This document shows positions 1 to 12,778 of a DNA stretch of 64,000 bases, piece after piece (position 1 is the first letter of the stretch; the number at the start of each line of letters is the position of its first letter). The notes under the pieces were generated by a model that worked only from the letters and a program-made list of their open reading frames with translations, was not told where the DNA came from and ran no database searches. This stretch comes from Escallonia rubra (Eukaryota > Streptophyta > Magnoliopsida > Escalloniales > Escalloniaceae). The stretch lies in contig JAVXUO010000518.1 in the NCBI GenBank assembly GCA_033065855.1, positions 682,001 to 746,000 on the forward strand, in the 5' to 3' direction. The translations under genes and the position numbers were made by a program.

Positions 1-517
1 CAAATTCACCTGAATCAAGTGAATTTGGGAGAAAGAAATAAAAAAAAAGAAATTCACAATCAAGTGATGAACCTTAGACAGTGGTAATAAACAGAAGTTG
101 AGGCAAAATAAATAACGTCGGTAGTAGTGGGTGATGTAAACAGGAGTTAGATTTCAGCATGAAAGTGGGACCCCAAAACCAGTAGCACGTCAGGTTTGAC
201 CGGGACCTTCACTAATTCCAAAGGGGGTTGAGTAAATGACACACGTGTGGGGGGCCGTGTGTACGTTAGTCAGAGAAAGAAAAAGAGAGCCAGAGAAGCC
301 CTACGGATTGTTGGTATGTCGCTCGCTGTGTTTCAATTCCTAGCAGTATAAGAGAGCAAAGCAAAGCAAAGCGGAACAATGTGAAAGAGAATTTGCAGAC
401 ACCCTTCAGATATAGTATACTAATTGCAGGTAGTCCTTTTCCCTTCTAGTGAGAACACAGCACCCACACAACATAAACGTAGATATATAGAGAGGGATAG
501 TGTGAAAACTGAATAAC
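1..517 (+). promoter_or_regulatory. Upstream region of the U-box ligase gene
   Basis: Non-coding DNA before the PUB gene. A palindromic G-box core CACGTG lies at 242-247 inside an ABRE-like context (ACGTGTGG). A W-box core TTGACC is at 196-201 and a TATA-like TATAAGAG at 347-354, about 165 bases before the ATG. A short GCAAA-type triple repeat (about 356-372) follows. Motif presence is seen; regulation by bZIP/bHLH and WRKY factors is inference, but fits a family known for stress and immune roles. Confidence 0.5.
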
Positions 518-1759
518 ATGCCTGGTAGCTTAGAGCCATTGGACGTCGGCGTTCAGGTCCCGTACCATTTCCGATGTCCGATCTCGCTCGAGCTGATGCG
601 AGACCCGGTGACCCTCAGCACCGGTCAGACTTACGACCGGATAAGCATCGAGTCATGGGTGGCCACCGGTAACACCACCTGCCCCGTCACCCGTGTCCCT
701 TTGAGTGATTTCAATCTCATACCCAACCACACGCTCAGGCGGCTCATTCAAGAGTGGTGCGTGGCGAACCGGTCGTTCGGCGTGGAACGGATTCCGACGC
801 CGAAGCAGCCGGCTGACCCGGCGATGGTTCGGTCTTTGCTGAACCAGGCGTCGAGCGAGTCGAATCCTCTGCATTCGCGGCTCTCTGCTCTGCGTCGACT
901 CAGAGGTCTGGCTCGTGACTCGGACAAGAACCGGTCCGTCATCTCCACACACAACGCACGTGAAATCCTGCTTTCTGTTTTGTTCTCTGATTCGAACTCG
1001 CCCGAGTTGAGTCACGAGTCACTAGCGATTCTCGCGATGCTTCCGCTCTCTGAATCGGAGTGTGTTTTTGTCGCTTCCGATTCGGACCGAGTTGCCTTTC
1101 TTGTTTCTCTGCTCTTCCATTCTTCGATTGACGTTCGAGTGAACTCTGCGGCCGTAATTGAGATCGTTGTGGCCGGAACTAGGTCACCGGAGTCCCGTGC
1201 AGAAATCAGCAATGCCGAGGAAATCTTCGACGGAATTATCGGAATATTGAACTATCCATTGGCGTATCCCCGAGCATTAAAAGTCGGAATCAAGGCCTTG
1301 TTCGCCTTGTGCTTGGTGAAGCAGTACCGTCACAAGGCGGTCACCGCCGGAGCCGTTGAGGCGCTGATCGACAGATTGCCGGATTTCGAGAAGTGCGATG
1401 CGGAGAGAGCGCTCGCGACGGTGGAGCTCCTCTGCCGGATACAGTCAGGATGCGCGGCGTTTGCGGCACACGCGCTGACGGTTCCGCTGCTGGTGAAGAT
1501 CATACTGAAGATCTCGGACAGGGCCACCGAGTACGCCGCCGGAGCCCTGCTGTCGCTCTGCTCGGCGTCGGAGCAGTGCCAGCCCGAAGCCGTCGCGGCT
1601 GGCGTGCTGACTCAGTTGTTGCTACTCGTCCAGAGCGATTGCACGGAGCGAGCGAAGCGAAAGGCGCAGATGCTGTTGAAACTGCTCCGTGACTCGTGGC
1701 CCGACGAGTCGGTTGGGAATTCGGGTGATTTCGCTTGCAGCGACGTCGTTCCCTTTTGA
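518..1759 (+). CDS. PUB26: U-box/ARM E3 ubiquitin ligase, PUB25/PUB26-like
   Basis: Intronless gene for a 413-residue protein. The U-box spans about residues 14-85 and opens with the FRCPISLELMRDPV signature; it carries the TGQTYDR and CPVTR blocks and ends at the conserved NHTLRRLIQEWC. The rest, to residue about 395, is leucine/alanine-rich helical sequence typical of ARM repeats. Length and sequence fit the short PUB22-26 group, closest to PUB25/26. U-box proteins bind E2 enzymes and pass ubiquitin to targets chosen by the ARM region; Arabidopsis PUB25/26 are reported to act on the immune kinase BIK1 and on MYB15 in the cold response. The start is the first in-frame ATG and lies just before the PYHFRCPI block as in relatives. 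Assignment to PUB26 rather than PUB25 rests on the neighbouring ZHOUPI-like gene and is less sure than the family call. Confidence 0.93.
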   Translation: MPGSLEPLDVGVQVPYHFRCPISLELMRDPVTLSTGQTYDRISIESWVATGNTTCPVTRVPLSDFNLIPNHTLRRLIQEWCVANRSFGVERIPTPKQPADPAMVRSLLNQASSESNPLHSRLSALRRLRGLARDSDKNRSVISTHNAREILLSVLFSDSNSPELSHESLAILAMLPLSESECVFVASDSDRVAFLVSLLFHSSIDVRVNSAAVIEIVVAGTRSPESRAEISNAEEIFDGIIGILNYPLAYPRALKVGIKALFALCLVKQYRHKAVTAGAVEALIDRLPDFEKCDAERALATVELLCRIQSGCAAFAAHALTVPLLVKIILKISDRATEYAAGALLSLCSASEQCQPEAVAAGVLTQLLLLVQSDCTERAKRKAQMLLKLLRDSWPDESVGNSGDFACSDVVPF

Positions 1760-4700
1760 TTATTGATTGACTTAACTCTATTTTTTGTAATTTCCGGGTA
1801 AAAACGGAAAAAAGAAAATTTGGGGTCCCAGAGCTGGTATATAGAGAATTGTACGTATTTTTTTTGTATGTAAGGAATTTTTGCTGGAAAGTTTTTGGTA
1901 TGAAAAATTCAAAAGTAGATGAAAAGAGAACCGTCTCTCTATTTTCTTACATTACTTTTAAGCTTTGAGTGGTTGATTAGCCAAGGACATTATTAAAGGG
2001 ATACTATGCTTTATGGGTGGACTTCGGAACTTACTTTAGTGCGGGATATTTTTTTTTTTCTTGATTAAAAAAATATATATCCCACACTAAAGTAATGAGA
2101 TCTCAAGCGAGTCCAATTTATCTCAAAACTTATTCAGTTGTTTGGTTCTTGATCGATATGAGCAGTTGATTACTTAGAATTAAGCCTAACTCTTTACGAG
2201 CTTCTCACGAAGTTTTCATGTTTGATTCGTTTATTTCATGAAGTGATATTGCCTTATTTTCAAACTCGAGTTTGTTCCGTTTTACGACCTGGTTATTTAT
2301 GCACTTTTAGCAACAAAATTAATGCAACCCAGATCAATAAAACGCTATGTACTGTAAATATATACAAGGAGAGCATCGTTCAGTTAGGTAGACGCGTTAT
2401 GAGCTGAATCGAACTGCATGTAGTTGCTCAAGGTTGGCTCGAGAAAAAGCTGTTCGAGATTAAAATATAATCAAGCCTGACGAGTTTAATTTTAAAACCT
2501 ACTTAACACAAGAATATGATACACGACTTAACAAAGAATAGAGCTAGGGCAAGTTGTTAGAAGCTCAGCAAAAATGCACTGAGCTTTGATATTTATGTTT
2601 GATTCGTTTCACAGTGCTGGAATAAGGTACTCAAGAATATCTAACCCATTCAAGGCCTCGAGACTTCGATGATCTGAATGATTGGCTTAACAAGCATTGA
2701 CCATAGACTAGGCTTTGCCCAACCCTCCAGTGGGGCGCATGCGTGCGAAAGGTCTATGCAGGAATAATGGCATGTTAACGAACATCAAGGGGAGTGGCCC
2801 AGCAAACAAAGGACTGTGTTTTTCCCTTTGGGTGGGGGTGGGTTCTGCGGCTCCCACCTTAATGCAGAAAAGAGGTGTGTGCGCTTTTGGGTAACAAAAG
2901 GGAAAGATGGTGGTGAGAGTCACATGGTGGTGATGGCTACGAGTGCTCACATGCCCGACCCAACTTTGTGTACTGGATGTTGGCCACAAGGTGTTGAGTT
3001 CAATCCACATTTGAGCACCACATGATTACCACCGATTTGGCCACACAAAAACGCAGTAAAAACTGTAGTATTCAACTTATCAAGTAGCAAATGGTTGAAC
3101 AACTTATTTTGGGCCCCCTCTCTCTCTTACACAGTTACACACACAGTCTTGTACTTTGATTGTGTGCAGGTATTCTACCGAAAATCAAGTGTTGATTATT
3201 AATTCTCCCATATAAAATTCATATCTCGATCACCACGTTTCTTTACTTGTGGCCATGCTTCTTTTGAGTCAAACTGGATGCGGTAGATTTCATTCGTATT
3301 GTCGGTTGAACCTGAATCAACTCGCTTTGATATTATGGGAAAGAAGAATGAAAACTACGGATCATAAGAAATGACAGCTTACAGTGTTGACACAACTTAA
3401 ATTGGCACCAATGAAGGTTGCTGGGAAGCTAGGGATTTATGCATTTTCATGCATCATCCCTTCTCAATTGCTCATTAATTTGGTGCTCTCAAATACGGGT
3501 ATCCCATATGTTTACTCTACTTTTCTTCAAGGCTATGTTGGACACTTTCGGTGACCATCCGATAGAATATTCTTTGTTTTTCCAAGGGTAACCATTAGGG
3601 TAACACCTTCAAGGTTGTAGTTGTTGATTTGATTAATGCAATCTGCTTAGTAAAAAAGAAAAGACAATTAATTTGGAGTCGAATACTTTTACGGTACAAA
3701 CCCAAACAGTATTACCAAAGAGCTCATAAAATTAATTGCATCTACTTCCTACATCAAAAGCAATAACTACGTGCGAAAAAGTAAGCTTATGAGATGATGC
3801 TAAACTACTTGAAGCGGCTCGACTAGATGCTCACTTGATAATGGTCTCACGCACGTTTCTTATTTGTGGGTGCATGGTCTTTAGCACGTTCCGAGACACT
3901 TAAATGTATTTCTGTTTAGCTCGAACTCACTCAATATCATATGTTCACTCAACAACTTTGTTGAGCTTGACTAGAGTTTGCCTAAAAAATTGAACTAGCT
4001 TGGCTTGTGTAGTGTCTATTATGACTGTTGCAACTACGATAGTAACATAATGGACGGACCTATTGCCAATGGTTCATTCAACTCATCGAATCCCGTACAT
4101 CCGTTTTAATCCCGGAGCATCCCTTAGATCCTTAGTGTGACTATGTTGGTTGGGTTCGAAGTCAATCCACGCCCACAAGATGCTCGGGCTTTGGCTAACC
4201 CCTGAAGCCAACAATAAGAAGCGGGCTTTCTTGACGCCATTTTGGTTCCTGCTTGTCATCTCATGCAAATGGAATAGACCCAAAACATTATTATTTATTC
4301 TTGACATCTACTAATGTAAATACATTAGTGCAAAATTGTTCTTGCTTCGTCTTCATTTTGATATTTTTGAAAAAATCAAAAATTATGTATTAAATTATTT
4401 GAAAACTACGTAAAAATTATTTAGGAAGACTTCTAGGTTGTTTAAATACCATTTTTCAACACATTTATATATGTCAAAATTAGTTGAGCGAATTTCAAAG
4501 ATATACTCCACTTTGCAAGGTGCTGGTGAATGATGATTGAATTTGATCTTTCCAAGAGCAGTATCTAACAAGGGCAATAAAACAAGAAACATGATAATTG
4601 GAGAAATGAAAAATAGAGAAACCGGTAACGCGGTGAGGCGTAAAGTTTTCCAACCACTTCAAGATCATCTACTCAGGATTTGGGAGAGAACATTAGTTGT

Positions 4701-5495
4701 CTTGTGGGCGATTAGTAATGTAATGAGTAAGATGAACCCCTCCTTGAGCTTGCAAATGTTCCAACGTACTAATAATAGCCAAGAGGGCATCATAATCCAC
4801 CAGGTGATACGTGAACACACGCACATACGTATGTAACGATCGACAGTGTGTATCGACTATGCAGTGTACAAATTAATGCAATTTTGAGGCTGTAGGATAT
4901 GCTCTACAAGGCAGGGAGAGGGAAGGGCTTGCGATGCTTCGTTTAAGCTTGATGCAGGTTGCACAGCATGCATGAATGTACTGACATGTCCAGCTGCAAC
5001 TACTAAATATGTACTAGTACTATCGTTTTTGCTGTATCAATCGTCCATTTTGTGACGTGAATGGAAAGAGATCGGATCAGCAAGGTAGCGCGTTATATAA
5101 TGTGGGTCGACACCACTCCAGAGAGGGAGAGAGAATTGCAAGTTATCATATGTTGGTAAAAGCTGAAACTTTGATTCATGAAAAGCACAACGCTAAGTTG
5201 CATGTTACTGCTCAGGTCACATATATGTAGCTGTGGATACACCTCTCCATGTCCAAAAGAGTAACCTAAATCTAAGGGATGAAGATGGGCTTTACTTGCT
5301 GACGATCATAACCTCAAACTTTGAGGACGAATGGCTTGACTTGCTGATGATCATAACTCACTCCTTAGCTAAAAGCATGAAAGGAAGTCGAAGACAGCCA
5401 CTCCATTACCTTCTAGCTGTACTGTAATTCATCAACTTAATAAGGATCTTCGACCTGATCAGAATCTTTATGATTTCCGCTCGCCGTTGGTGTCA
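1760..5495. other. Intergenic region between the PUB and bHLH genes
   Basis: No gene recognised. The first few hundred bases should hold the 3' UTR of the PUB gene. A near-perfect inverted repeat is at 2031-2095. A GC-richer stretch at about 2700-3030 is open on both strands, but its translations resemble nothing known. At about 5296-5360 a roughly 20-base unit is repeated 42 bases apart. Otherwise AT-rich and featureless. Confidence 0.6.
2031..2095. repeat. Inverted repeat (hairpin) downstream of PUB
   Basis: The left arm (2031-2050, beginning TTACTTTAGTGCGGGATA) is matched by its reverse complement ending at 2095, with a T-rich/A-rich centre that can extend the stem. One mismatch in the outer 18 bases. 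It looks like a tiny fold-back element or MITE end pair. It lies about 270 bases after the PUB stop, so it may sit in or near the 3' UTR. Confidence 0.6.
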
Positions 5496-8400
5496 TCAAG
5501 AATTCACCCACAGCATTATCTCTCCCGCAGCTTGCTTGTACACTTCTTCCACCGGAAACGCCTCTGGGTACTGTTCGGGAGCACTTGCCTAATCGTACAT
5601 CAGGTTTTTCATCAAAAAAAGCACGAGTTAATACAATTTGCATCACATATAAGCAGTAATGACAGTATTTCAGTTATTGAATCTTAGTTCAGTAACTAGT
5701 CCCAAAAATAATGTTAGGGTTCAGCTATTCACTAAGCAATTTTGTTAACTTGCATATTTTCTATGGAAGATACTGTGAGCATTTAAGAAATTCGATACAC
5801 TACACATAATCAACGTAAGTACCAAGGTTTTTGTGATTTGTTAAGTCTTTCGTACTAAATATGGGGGATCATTAAAACAAAGAATTTTATTCCAAATTGA
5901 ATATCATCATGAAAATAATGTTATACACTGGCAAAGGCAACTTTACTTCAAATCTTTTCCTGCTGAAGACAGTGCACAAGTTTGGGAAATACGGTATGCC
6001 AAAGATTCCACAAGGACCTGTCTTAAGTTTTTCTTATCAAGGAAAGGAGTGTTAACTCATAACTAAGACCAAGCCACTTGAATAACCATATAATTATTAG
6101 ATATGGAGAGTACCATATTTCATTTTCACCTATTGCTATATGCTTCCCTAATTGGATTCTTAACTGTTTGCCATTTTAACACTTTGAAATCCTTTTGGTG
6201 AGTGTAGTTCAATGTTATAAGAGAAATAGCCGAAAAGAACCTCGCTTTAACATGAGGCGAAACTGATTTAATGTTTTTGCAAATATATATATAAACATAG
6301 AATCAAGAAAAAAAAATAGTGATTTCGGCATGTGTGGAATCAAAAGGGTAATTAAACATGTTCGGAGATTTAATCAACACATGAACAACTACGAATATAC
6401 TCAAAAATTAGATTCATCCAGTTAAAAAACTAGCACAACACTCAGAATTCTAAATGTACAAATGCAGGCTTTGTTTATGAAATTGAAATGTTACACTCGA
6501 TCGTGTAAATCATGACGCTAACACATGTAGTGTTTTGTCCGTTTTTGTTTTTATCTCTCTCGTGTTGCCATACATATTGTTTCAAATCGTGACGCTCACA
6601 CATTTCACGAATCCATGTATCAGAATCTGTTTGATGAGTGCTCTGCAGTGTTCTGATTGAAAATGGCCAAAAACACCTTTAAGCTGATTTGAAAATTTGA
6701 TGAATAACATAATCATCTCCATGAAAACAAAAATAGCAACAACTTTCTGTTTCATGAAAATTAGAGGGTGGAAAGCTCTTCAGTAGTTTTTGTTTGGAGG
6801 GTTGAATCAACAAGTGAACCAAACTGGTAGAGTGATAAGAAGCAAATCATCAAACCCCAAAAATCAAATGCATTCAATTCCAAAACTGCAGTATACTAGT
6901 GCTCCTAATTAGGAAAAAAATTTAAATGGACAGATACCTTGTTACATTCAGTCAATAAAATCGTCACTCCAGCACATTTAATGCGTTCCCTCTATGTTTC
7001 TATCTCTTAACATGTTGGCCTATGTTTAATTTGTATATACTGTTAGTACGTTTGGCGCTACTTTAATTTGATGCTACTGATCGACATCTAAATGCAGTCT
7101 TCAGCATGACTAGCAATGACAACAAATTAAAGTTGGAGAAAGAAGAATGGACTTACATGGGCTTGAATCATGTACATGCTCCTGCTATTATCTGATGAAA
7201 CATGAGCAGATACCACCTCTAGCTTGTGCTTCTCCAATACATAGCAGATGGCAGTCAAGAGCCCGGGCTTCTTTATCGAGCACACACTAATGTGTGCGTC
7301 CTCACCGCATACGTTCAAGATGACATTTGGTGAAGTCCATGTTTGAAACATGGTAGGGAATCTAGGGATTGAAAATGTGCAGTTTGTTGCATTATTGATG
7401 GCCAAGTTATTAGTTGAAGATCCCTGATCAGCCAAAAACGATTCCCTCGAGTCCATGGCTAGCTTTTGTGGGGTGATTGCAGATGGATCGCAATTCAAAG
7501 TTGTTACACCATGGAGCCTTTCCAGCTTTTGCTTCTGAAGCTTTTGGAGAGTGTGTTGTAGGGTTTTTATGTAGCTCACTGCTTCATCAACTATGGTGGA
7601 CTTGTCGGCCTGTCCAACATTGAAACAATCAGGATTATAGTTAATATGTCGGAGAAAATCTTGAAACTACACTTTCCATTTTAGGCATGTGAAATATATT
7701 TGGAATAATAGGATATCAGTGATTGCGACAAGAATGTTCCAAAAGCGTTGCATGTCCAAACTTTTTAAAGGAAACCCTTAATTGATCGCATAATTTAAAT
7801 CACCAACTTGTTAGTCCCAGATTAAATACTTCAATTTAGTACCCTGAAAACAACAATTCATGTCACATTTAATATACTAAAACTAAAGGAGTGTTAGCGT
7901 ACTAAAATAGGGAAGTTGTGAAACTTGGATAGGGCAACATTTAAGAGAGTTACTTGTTAGAGTTTCAACGACTGGTCTTTTCCTTTGGGGGAGGGGGCAG
8001 CCATACTAGGGCAACGACTTATGACCAATTTAGTAGATTGGTAATTACGTCTTTAAATTTTATGGTTTTTAAGCTCATCAAAAAATGGGATTTTCAAATC
8101 TCTGCACAAGAAATGATAATCACGGCTGGATTCATGATCTGATCTGGAACAAGGTATCTTATGAGTTGGATCAGAAAATTCTCGTGAAGTATACCCAATG
8201 TAGAAATTAACAACCATAAAAGGACCACCTTTTCCCACCAAAATTCCCATGAAAAAGATCATATGTTTAGCTCAAAAAGCTAGGTGCATTTATCACAAAA
8301 GGTACCTTTTAATCCTTTTCCTGGGAAGAGAAAGATCAAGATTTAAGAGGAAAAAGACATGCTAAAAAATGGAAAACCCTAGAATGGAAAACTACACCTG

Positions 8401-8787
8401 CAGATATCATTGAAGAAGCCCTAAGTTACCTACCTTTGGAGGAAGTTGAGGAAGCATAGCATGGAGATTAGAAAACATGTTCCTCATCTTCTTCCTCCTT
8501 TCTCTCTCTGTCCATATATGTATTTCGTGATCGGACTCACCACCGCCGCCGCCACCACCTTTTCCTTCACTTATCTGATCACCACCACTCCCCTTTCCAT
8601 TCTTTTTATTAGCCCCACTTCGCTTCTTTCCAGTGGCCACCACCGGCTCACTCCCCGTTGGTGTTTGGCTATTGGAAGTGCTCTTCTTACCGGATTTTTC
8701 TTCGCTACCACCGGAGTTATCCGAATTAGAGAAACCCCAAGACTGGTTTTCCCATAGGAAGCTTTCATTGACACCCCCTTCAGACAT
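5496..8787 (-). CDS. ZOU: bHLH transcription factor, ZHOUPI/bHLH95-like
   Basis: Three coding exons on the minus strand: 8787-8434, 7609-7157 and 5588-5496, all with phase-0 GT..AG introns, giving 299 residues. The N-terminal third is low-complexity (Ser, Gly, Lys rich). The bHLH domain (about residues 92-146) crosses the first intron at the loop: exon 1 ends in LPPK and exon 2 opens [18 protein letters not shown]. An ACT-like C-terminal region follows (about 190-299), ending [17 protein letters not shown]. This layout and the [11 protein letters not shown] basic region match ZHOUPI (RGE1, bHLH95, 308 residues in Arabidopsis), an endosperm nuclear factor that acts with ICE1 to drive endosperm breakdown and embryo cuticle formation. 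The chosen ATG is the first in-frame one; the upstream extension has no ATG. The second intron is long (1568 bases). Function is by family resemblance. Confidence 0.88.
5589..7156 (-). other. Second intron of the ZHOUPI-like gene
   Basis: AT-rich intron with donor GTAAGT after the QAH codons and acceptor TTAG before [11 protein letters not shown]. No gene or clear element seen inside. Confidence 0.75.
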
Positions 8788-11700
8788 GGCTAGGTGGACA
8801 GAGAGGGAGAGTTGGCTGAGGAGGCGTTTAAAAAAGGTGGCAAAGGCTTTCAGATGCAAGGGATGATTCGCTTTGGTTAAAGAGGAAAAGCCCAAAATAC
8901 AATCATAAGCCAAAATGCCGTTACTGGCTTCAAAACAAAAAACGGTAGCTAAAGGGCATTCTACGAAAATTCATCACACTCAATTGGGGCCCCACATGAT
9001 GATGATTGCGCTCTCGGTTAGGGCTGTGAATGAGCGGAGAGTTAAGGATAGTATACAACACGAGCCAACTCCGAATATAACTACTCTAACTAATGTAACA
9101 TTATGAAATCGTAAATGGTTGAACGAGTTTATCTAAGAGAAAATCATTTCTGTGACTACTCTATTCCCTGATTCTGGACAAGAATTTAACTAAGCAATTA
9201 ATAAAGGTAATTGAAGTTTGGCTCGTGTTAGCCCCAGCACAACTATGAACTCCTTCTTCGTATGTTCGTGGCCTTCAACCTGAAATTAGTTTTGGCCAGT
9301 TACGAACATGGACATTTGTTGGCAGAATTGTTAGTTCTGTCGTCTGGGGAAGAAAAAATTGCTGTTTCTCTTTTTTGATTTGTGCTGATCTTGTGACTGA
9401 TGCAAAGTTATTAACTGCCTAATTATTAGGGGATAGAGGGGACTGGAGATTCGAGCGTTACACTTAATATGTAATGATTAAAAGTTACAAATTAAATGCC
9501 ATCTATACCACCTCTCTTACGTACTTCCCACGTCATATTTCCACGTCCTAAAATGTTAATCTATTGCTTCATTCGTTGCTAAAAGGTCAATATACTTGTT
9601 GTTTAACTTTTTAATGACAAAAAAATGCTAACAAGCATATAAGTAGATAAAATAGCATTTTCTCCGAGCAAAATTCGAACTAGAATGGCAAGATTTCTGA
9701 TGAGCTAGGATAAAATAGCATTTTCTCCAAGCAAACAAAAAACGTAAGTGATCCAATCGATTCAAGAGCGTGAGAACGAACATTGATCTCTATTTTTAAA
9801 ATTTGAGCTTCACAACTCTCAGTTAATAAACTTTTAGCAACAAAAATAAAGCTCAAATAGTGAAAAGGGGAGTTTAAACATCGATTTTCTGAAAAGAATT
9901 CCGAGGTTATATATGCCAAACCTCATAGGTTTAGTGGTAAAGAGCACCAAATTACGCTTTGCGCCTAAGTTTGGTCGTAGCTTTAGCTAGTAAATCCCGG
10001 CCTCGTATCTGGATTCTGGCAAAGGTACGTAAACAATGATGGAGCGAGGAAATTTTTCTGAGAGGGACAAAAGAAAATGCACCGAAGGGAAAATAGTTTC
10101 CCCGAATACAATTTGCGATTTTCTATTGGTTGGGAGAAATACTATCACTAAGAAAAAATAAACTGGTACGATGTATTTTTGCTAAATTGATATTGTATTA
10201 AAAACGTATAACTAAAGTTGAGCGATTCCTGACATGTGATGGTTTTTTTTTTTTTTTTTTCAATTTCAAATTTCTATGTGCTTCAACTATGTTTTGCATA
10301 AATATGTCTTGCTACGTGATGAAATAAAAGCCAAAAAATGCTAATCATTGCAAACCCTCATTTGGTTAATGAACTTGCTGAACCGTAAAGACTAAGGACT
10401 TACCTGAACAGTAATGGGTGTTGGGGGTACTAGATCGACATTGACATATGTTAAAAGGTTCATTCTTCCACAACTTAAGTTTTTAGAATAGATAAATTTT
10501 GAGTTCGATTATTTCCGTTTGCATAATTGTTCTCCCTCTTATTATAGTATAATTTACATTTAGAACAGATGGAAACTGAACAATATAAAGGATTTCTTTT
10601 TGTAGATAATTTTTCTCAAGTACCGGTGGTAAATATAAACGCAAGCTTGCTACAATTTGTGTTGTCTGTTTTTCAGTAGTTTCGATTGCCAAGGCCAATA
10701 TGGCTCTTGTTTAGGAAATTAATAAAGATCCAGCCATGGTCTAACCAGCAATTCCACCCCCTCCCAGTATGGAAGCCAAGTGATGACAGAGGACACAAGT
10801 ACGTAGAGAGAGTAAAAGAGGGAGGGGAGGAAGGTGATGTACGTAAGGATGGCAGCCTAAAGGCGTTATGAAGTCTGTTGTCATTGGAGGAATATGGGGG
10901 GACTTGTCCTGTTGCGTGACATCTCCGGCCTCTAGTCTCTCAAGCTCTCGTTCAATTAACTGCATGCAGTACTACCTACTGCTACAAAGAAAGATTCTCT
11001 CCCTCCCTCCCTCTCTCTCTCTCTTTCTATGCTCTGCTTTTGCCTGTTGTGGCTGGTGGCTGAGGCTGAGGGTGGCGTTTCCGTTTCGGTTTTAGCTGGT
11101 AATCATAATCTTCTGTCCACATCCCTGCTTTGTCTCCTTCCCCTTCCCCAACAGAACAACCAGCCTCTCCTCCCCTCTCCTCTCCTCTCCTCTCCTCTGC
11201 TAAATACTAGTAATTTGATTTCCTACTACGTGGCTTGCATGCATGCACGCTCTGGACCCGCCTCCTTCATATGATTTGCCCCCACACTTCTTCTGATATG
11301 ATTTGATTTTACCCTTCGCCTACCTTCCATTTTCACACTATGTTTACCATTTAGAGACCCGTTTACTGAAATTTAAGTATTAAAAAATTAAACGTTGTAT
11401 TTGTAAAATTAAAAATAAGTTAACTTATTTGGTGAACCGACAGCAAATATCTGAAAATTGTTCTATATTTAATTAATTTATTTTATCAAGCTTGTGCGTT
11501 TATTCATATACTTTACATAAAAAAAATTTACCAAAATCGTGTTGGCGGTGATGGTGGCAGTGGTAATGGAGTAATAATGGTGGTGGTGGTCGTGGCGGCA
11601 ACGGCGAAAATATGTCAATGGTGACGGTAGTGGTGCATGAAGACGTAGTATTGGCAATTGTGGCGGTAACGATAGGCGGCAACATGGCGATCATGGACAT

Positions 11701-12604
11701 GGTGATGACAGAGATAGTATGGTGGTGGCGGCGGTGTCTTTGTCAGGAGGGAATCCAGGAAGTGCAAACGGGAAGGACCAAAAAAGGTCATAAAAAAAAT
11801 TGATGGCTAACATAAAATAATTCGCGAATTATTGAATACGTTAAATGCAAAATAGATTGCTCAATTTGACTATTAATTATATAATTTCATAATGATTTAT
11901 TTAAGTTAATAAGATTAGTCAACAACAATTACTAATAAATAACCTTGATCTATTCGTATTTCTTTGTAATCTGAAGGTGTAAAATTTGAAATTTAGAAGA
12001 ATGAAGATGGAGTAAGAGAACGATAAAGACAAAGATCATGACGGTCGGTGGCACAAAAACTCAAAAATACAATAAAATAAAATCATAATACATTATTGTT
12101 ACAATATAATGGTATTTTAATAAATATTTTAAATACGATTACCATGATTCGAAAATTGGAAAAGAAATTTTCAAAATTTTGAGGGGTCGTGGCCCCCCGG
12201 TCATGGGGGTGCTGCGCCCCTGATCCTTGTGGTGATGTTGGTGGTTGTAGTGGCTAAGTCGTGGTAATTGTGATGGTGGTTGCAAATAGGAAAATAACGT
12301 TTGTAGTTGTGGTTATAGTGTGATGGAGGCGGTGTTGACAACAAATTAATTGAGGCATCATCATAGTAGTAATTATTCTTTTAATATAAAATCATGTTCC
12401 GTAGCTTTTTAATCATCTCACATAGAATTAAGTGATAAGCATTAAGTAAGTCCACCCTAACTTAAAATTTTAGTCTATTTTTTGTATGAATTAATTTTTC
12501 ATTTAATTGAAAATCATTGAAAATTTGAAATTTTAAGCGCTTAATTGGGTTATCAAATACACCATTATATTTGAGTAAATTTTGACATTTACGCGGGTTA
12601 GTAA

Positions 12605-12778
12605 TCTTCTTCCAAATCTGTATATAGTGATAATTAATAATCGTTAAATGTTTCTAGTCACTTTTATGTTAACACCTGTAGCAATAATTCTTAGCAGCAT
12701 CTTTTAACTTCACTAAATAAAAGCCACTAAAAATATTTAGTAATTATTAATTGTGGTTATATGGAAGGTAGGAGAAAA
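12605..12778. mobile_element. Fold-back MITE-like element, copy 1
   Basis: The two halves form an imperfect inverted repeat: the left arm around 12615-12660 pairs with the right arm around 12725-12765, both AT-rich. A related sequence occurs at 62325-62475, including a TATATAGT block and a TTTTTAGTG block in similar order. No coding capacity. Seen: fold-back plus a second copy. Inferred: a MITE family. Ends and target duplication are unresolved. Confidence 0.5.

Noticed and set aside
653..1692. Several open frames overlapping the PUB gene on both strands
   Set aside because: They are shadows of GC-rich U-box/ARM codons and show no domain of their own.
2708..3025. Overlapping open frames on both strands in a GC-richer patch
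   Set aside because: No domain, signal or splice pattern recognised; composition alone can explain them.
4537..4836. 99-codon open frame on the plus strand
   Set aside because: No recognisable family; AT-rich surroundings with other chance frames.
8788..8913. Longer N-terminus for the bHLH protein
   Set aside because: The frame is open upstream to 8913 but has no ATG; the family protein begins near the MSEGG start at 8787.
9640..10020. tRNA-like words (TTCGAAC, TTTAGTGGTAAAGAGC)
   Set aside because: The pieces do not fold into a cloverleaf with proper stems or spacing.
10686..11274. Possible miRNA gene in the CT-rich region
   Set aside because: Checked by eye against familiar plant miRNA sequences (miR156-172, 319, 390-398, 408); no match and no convincing hairpin.
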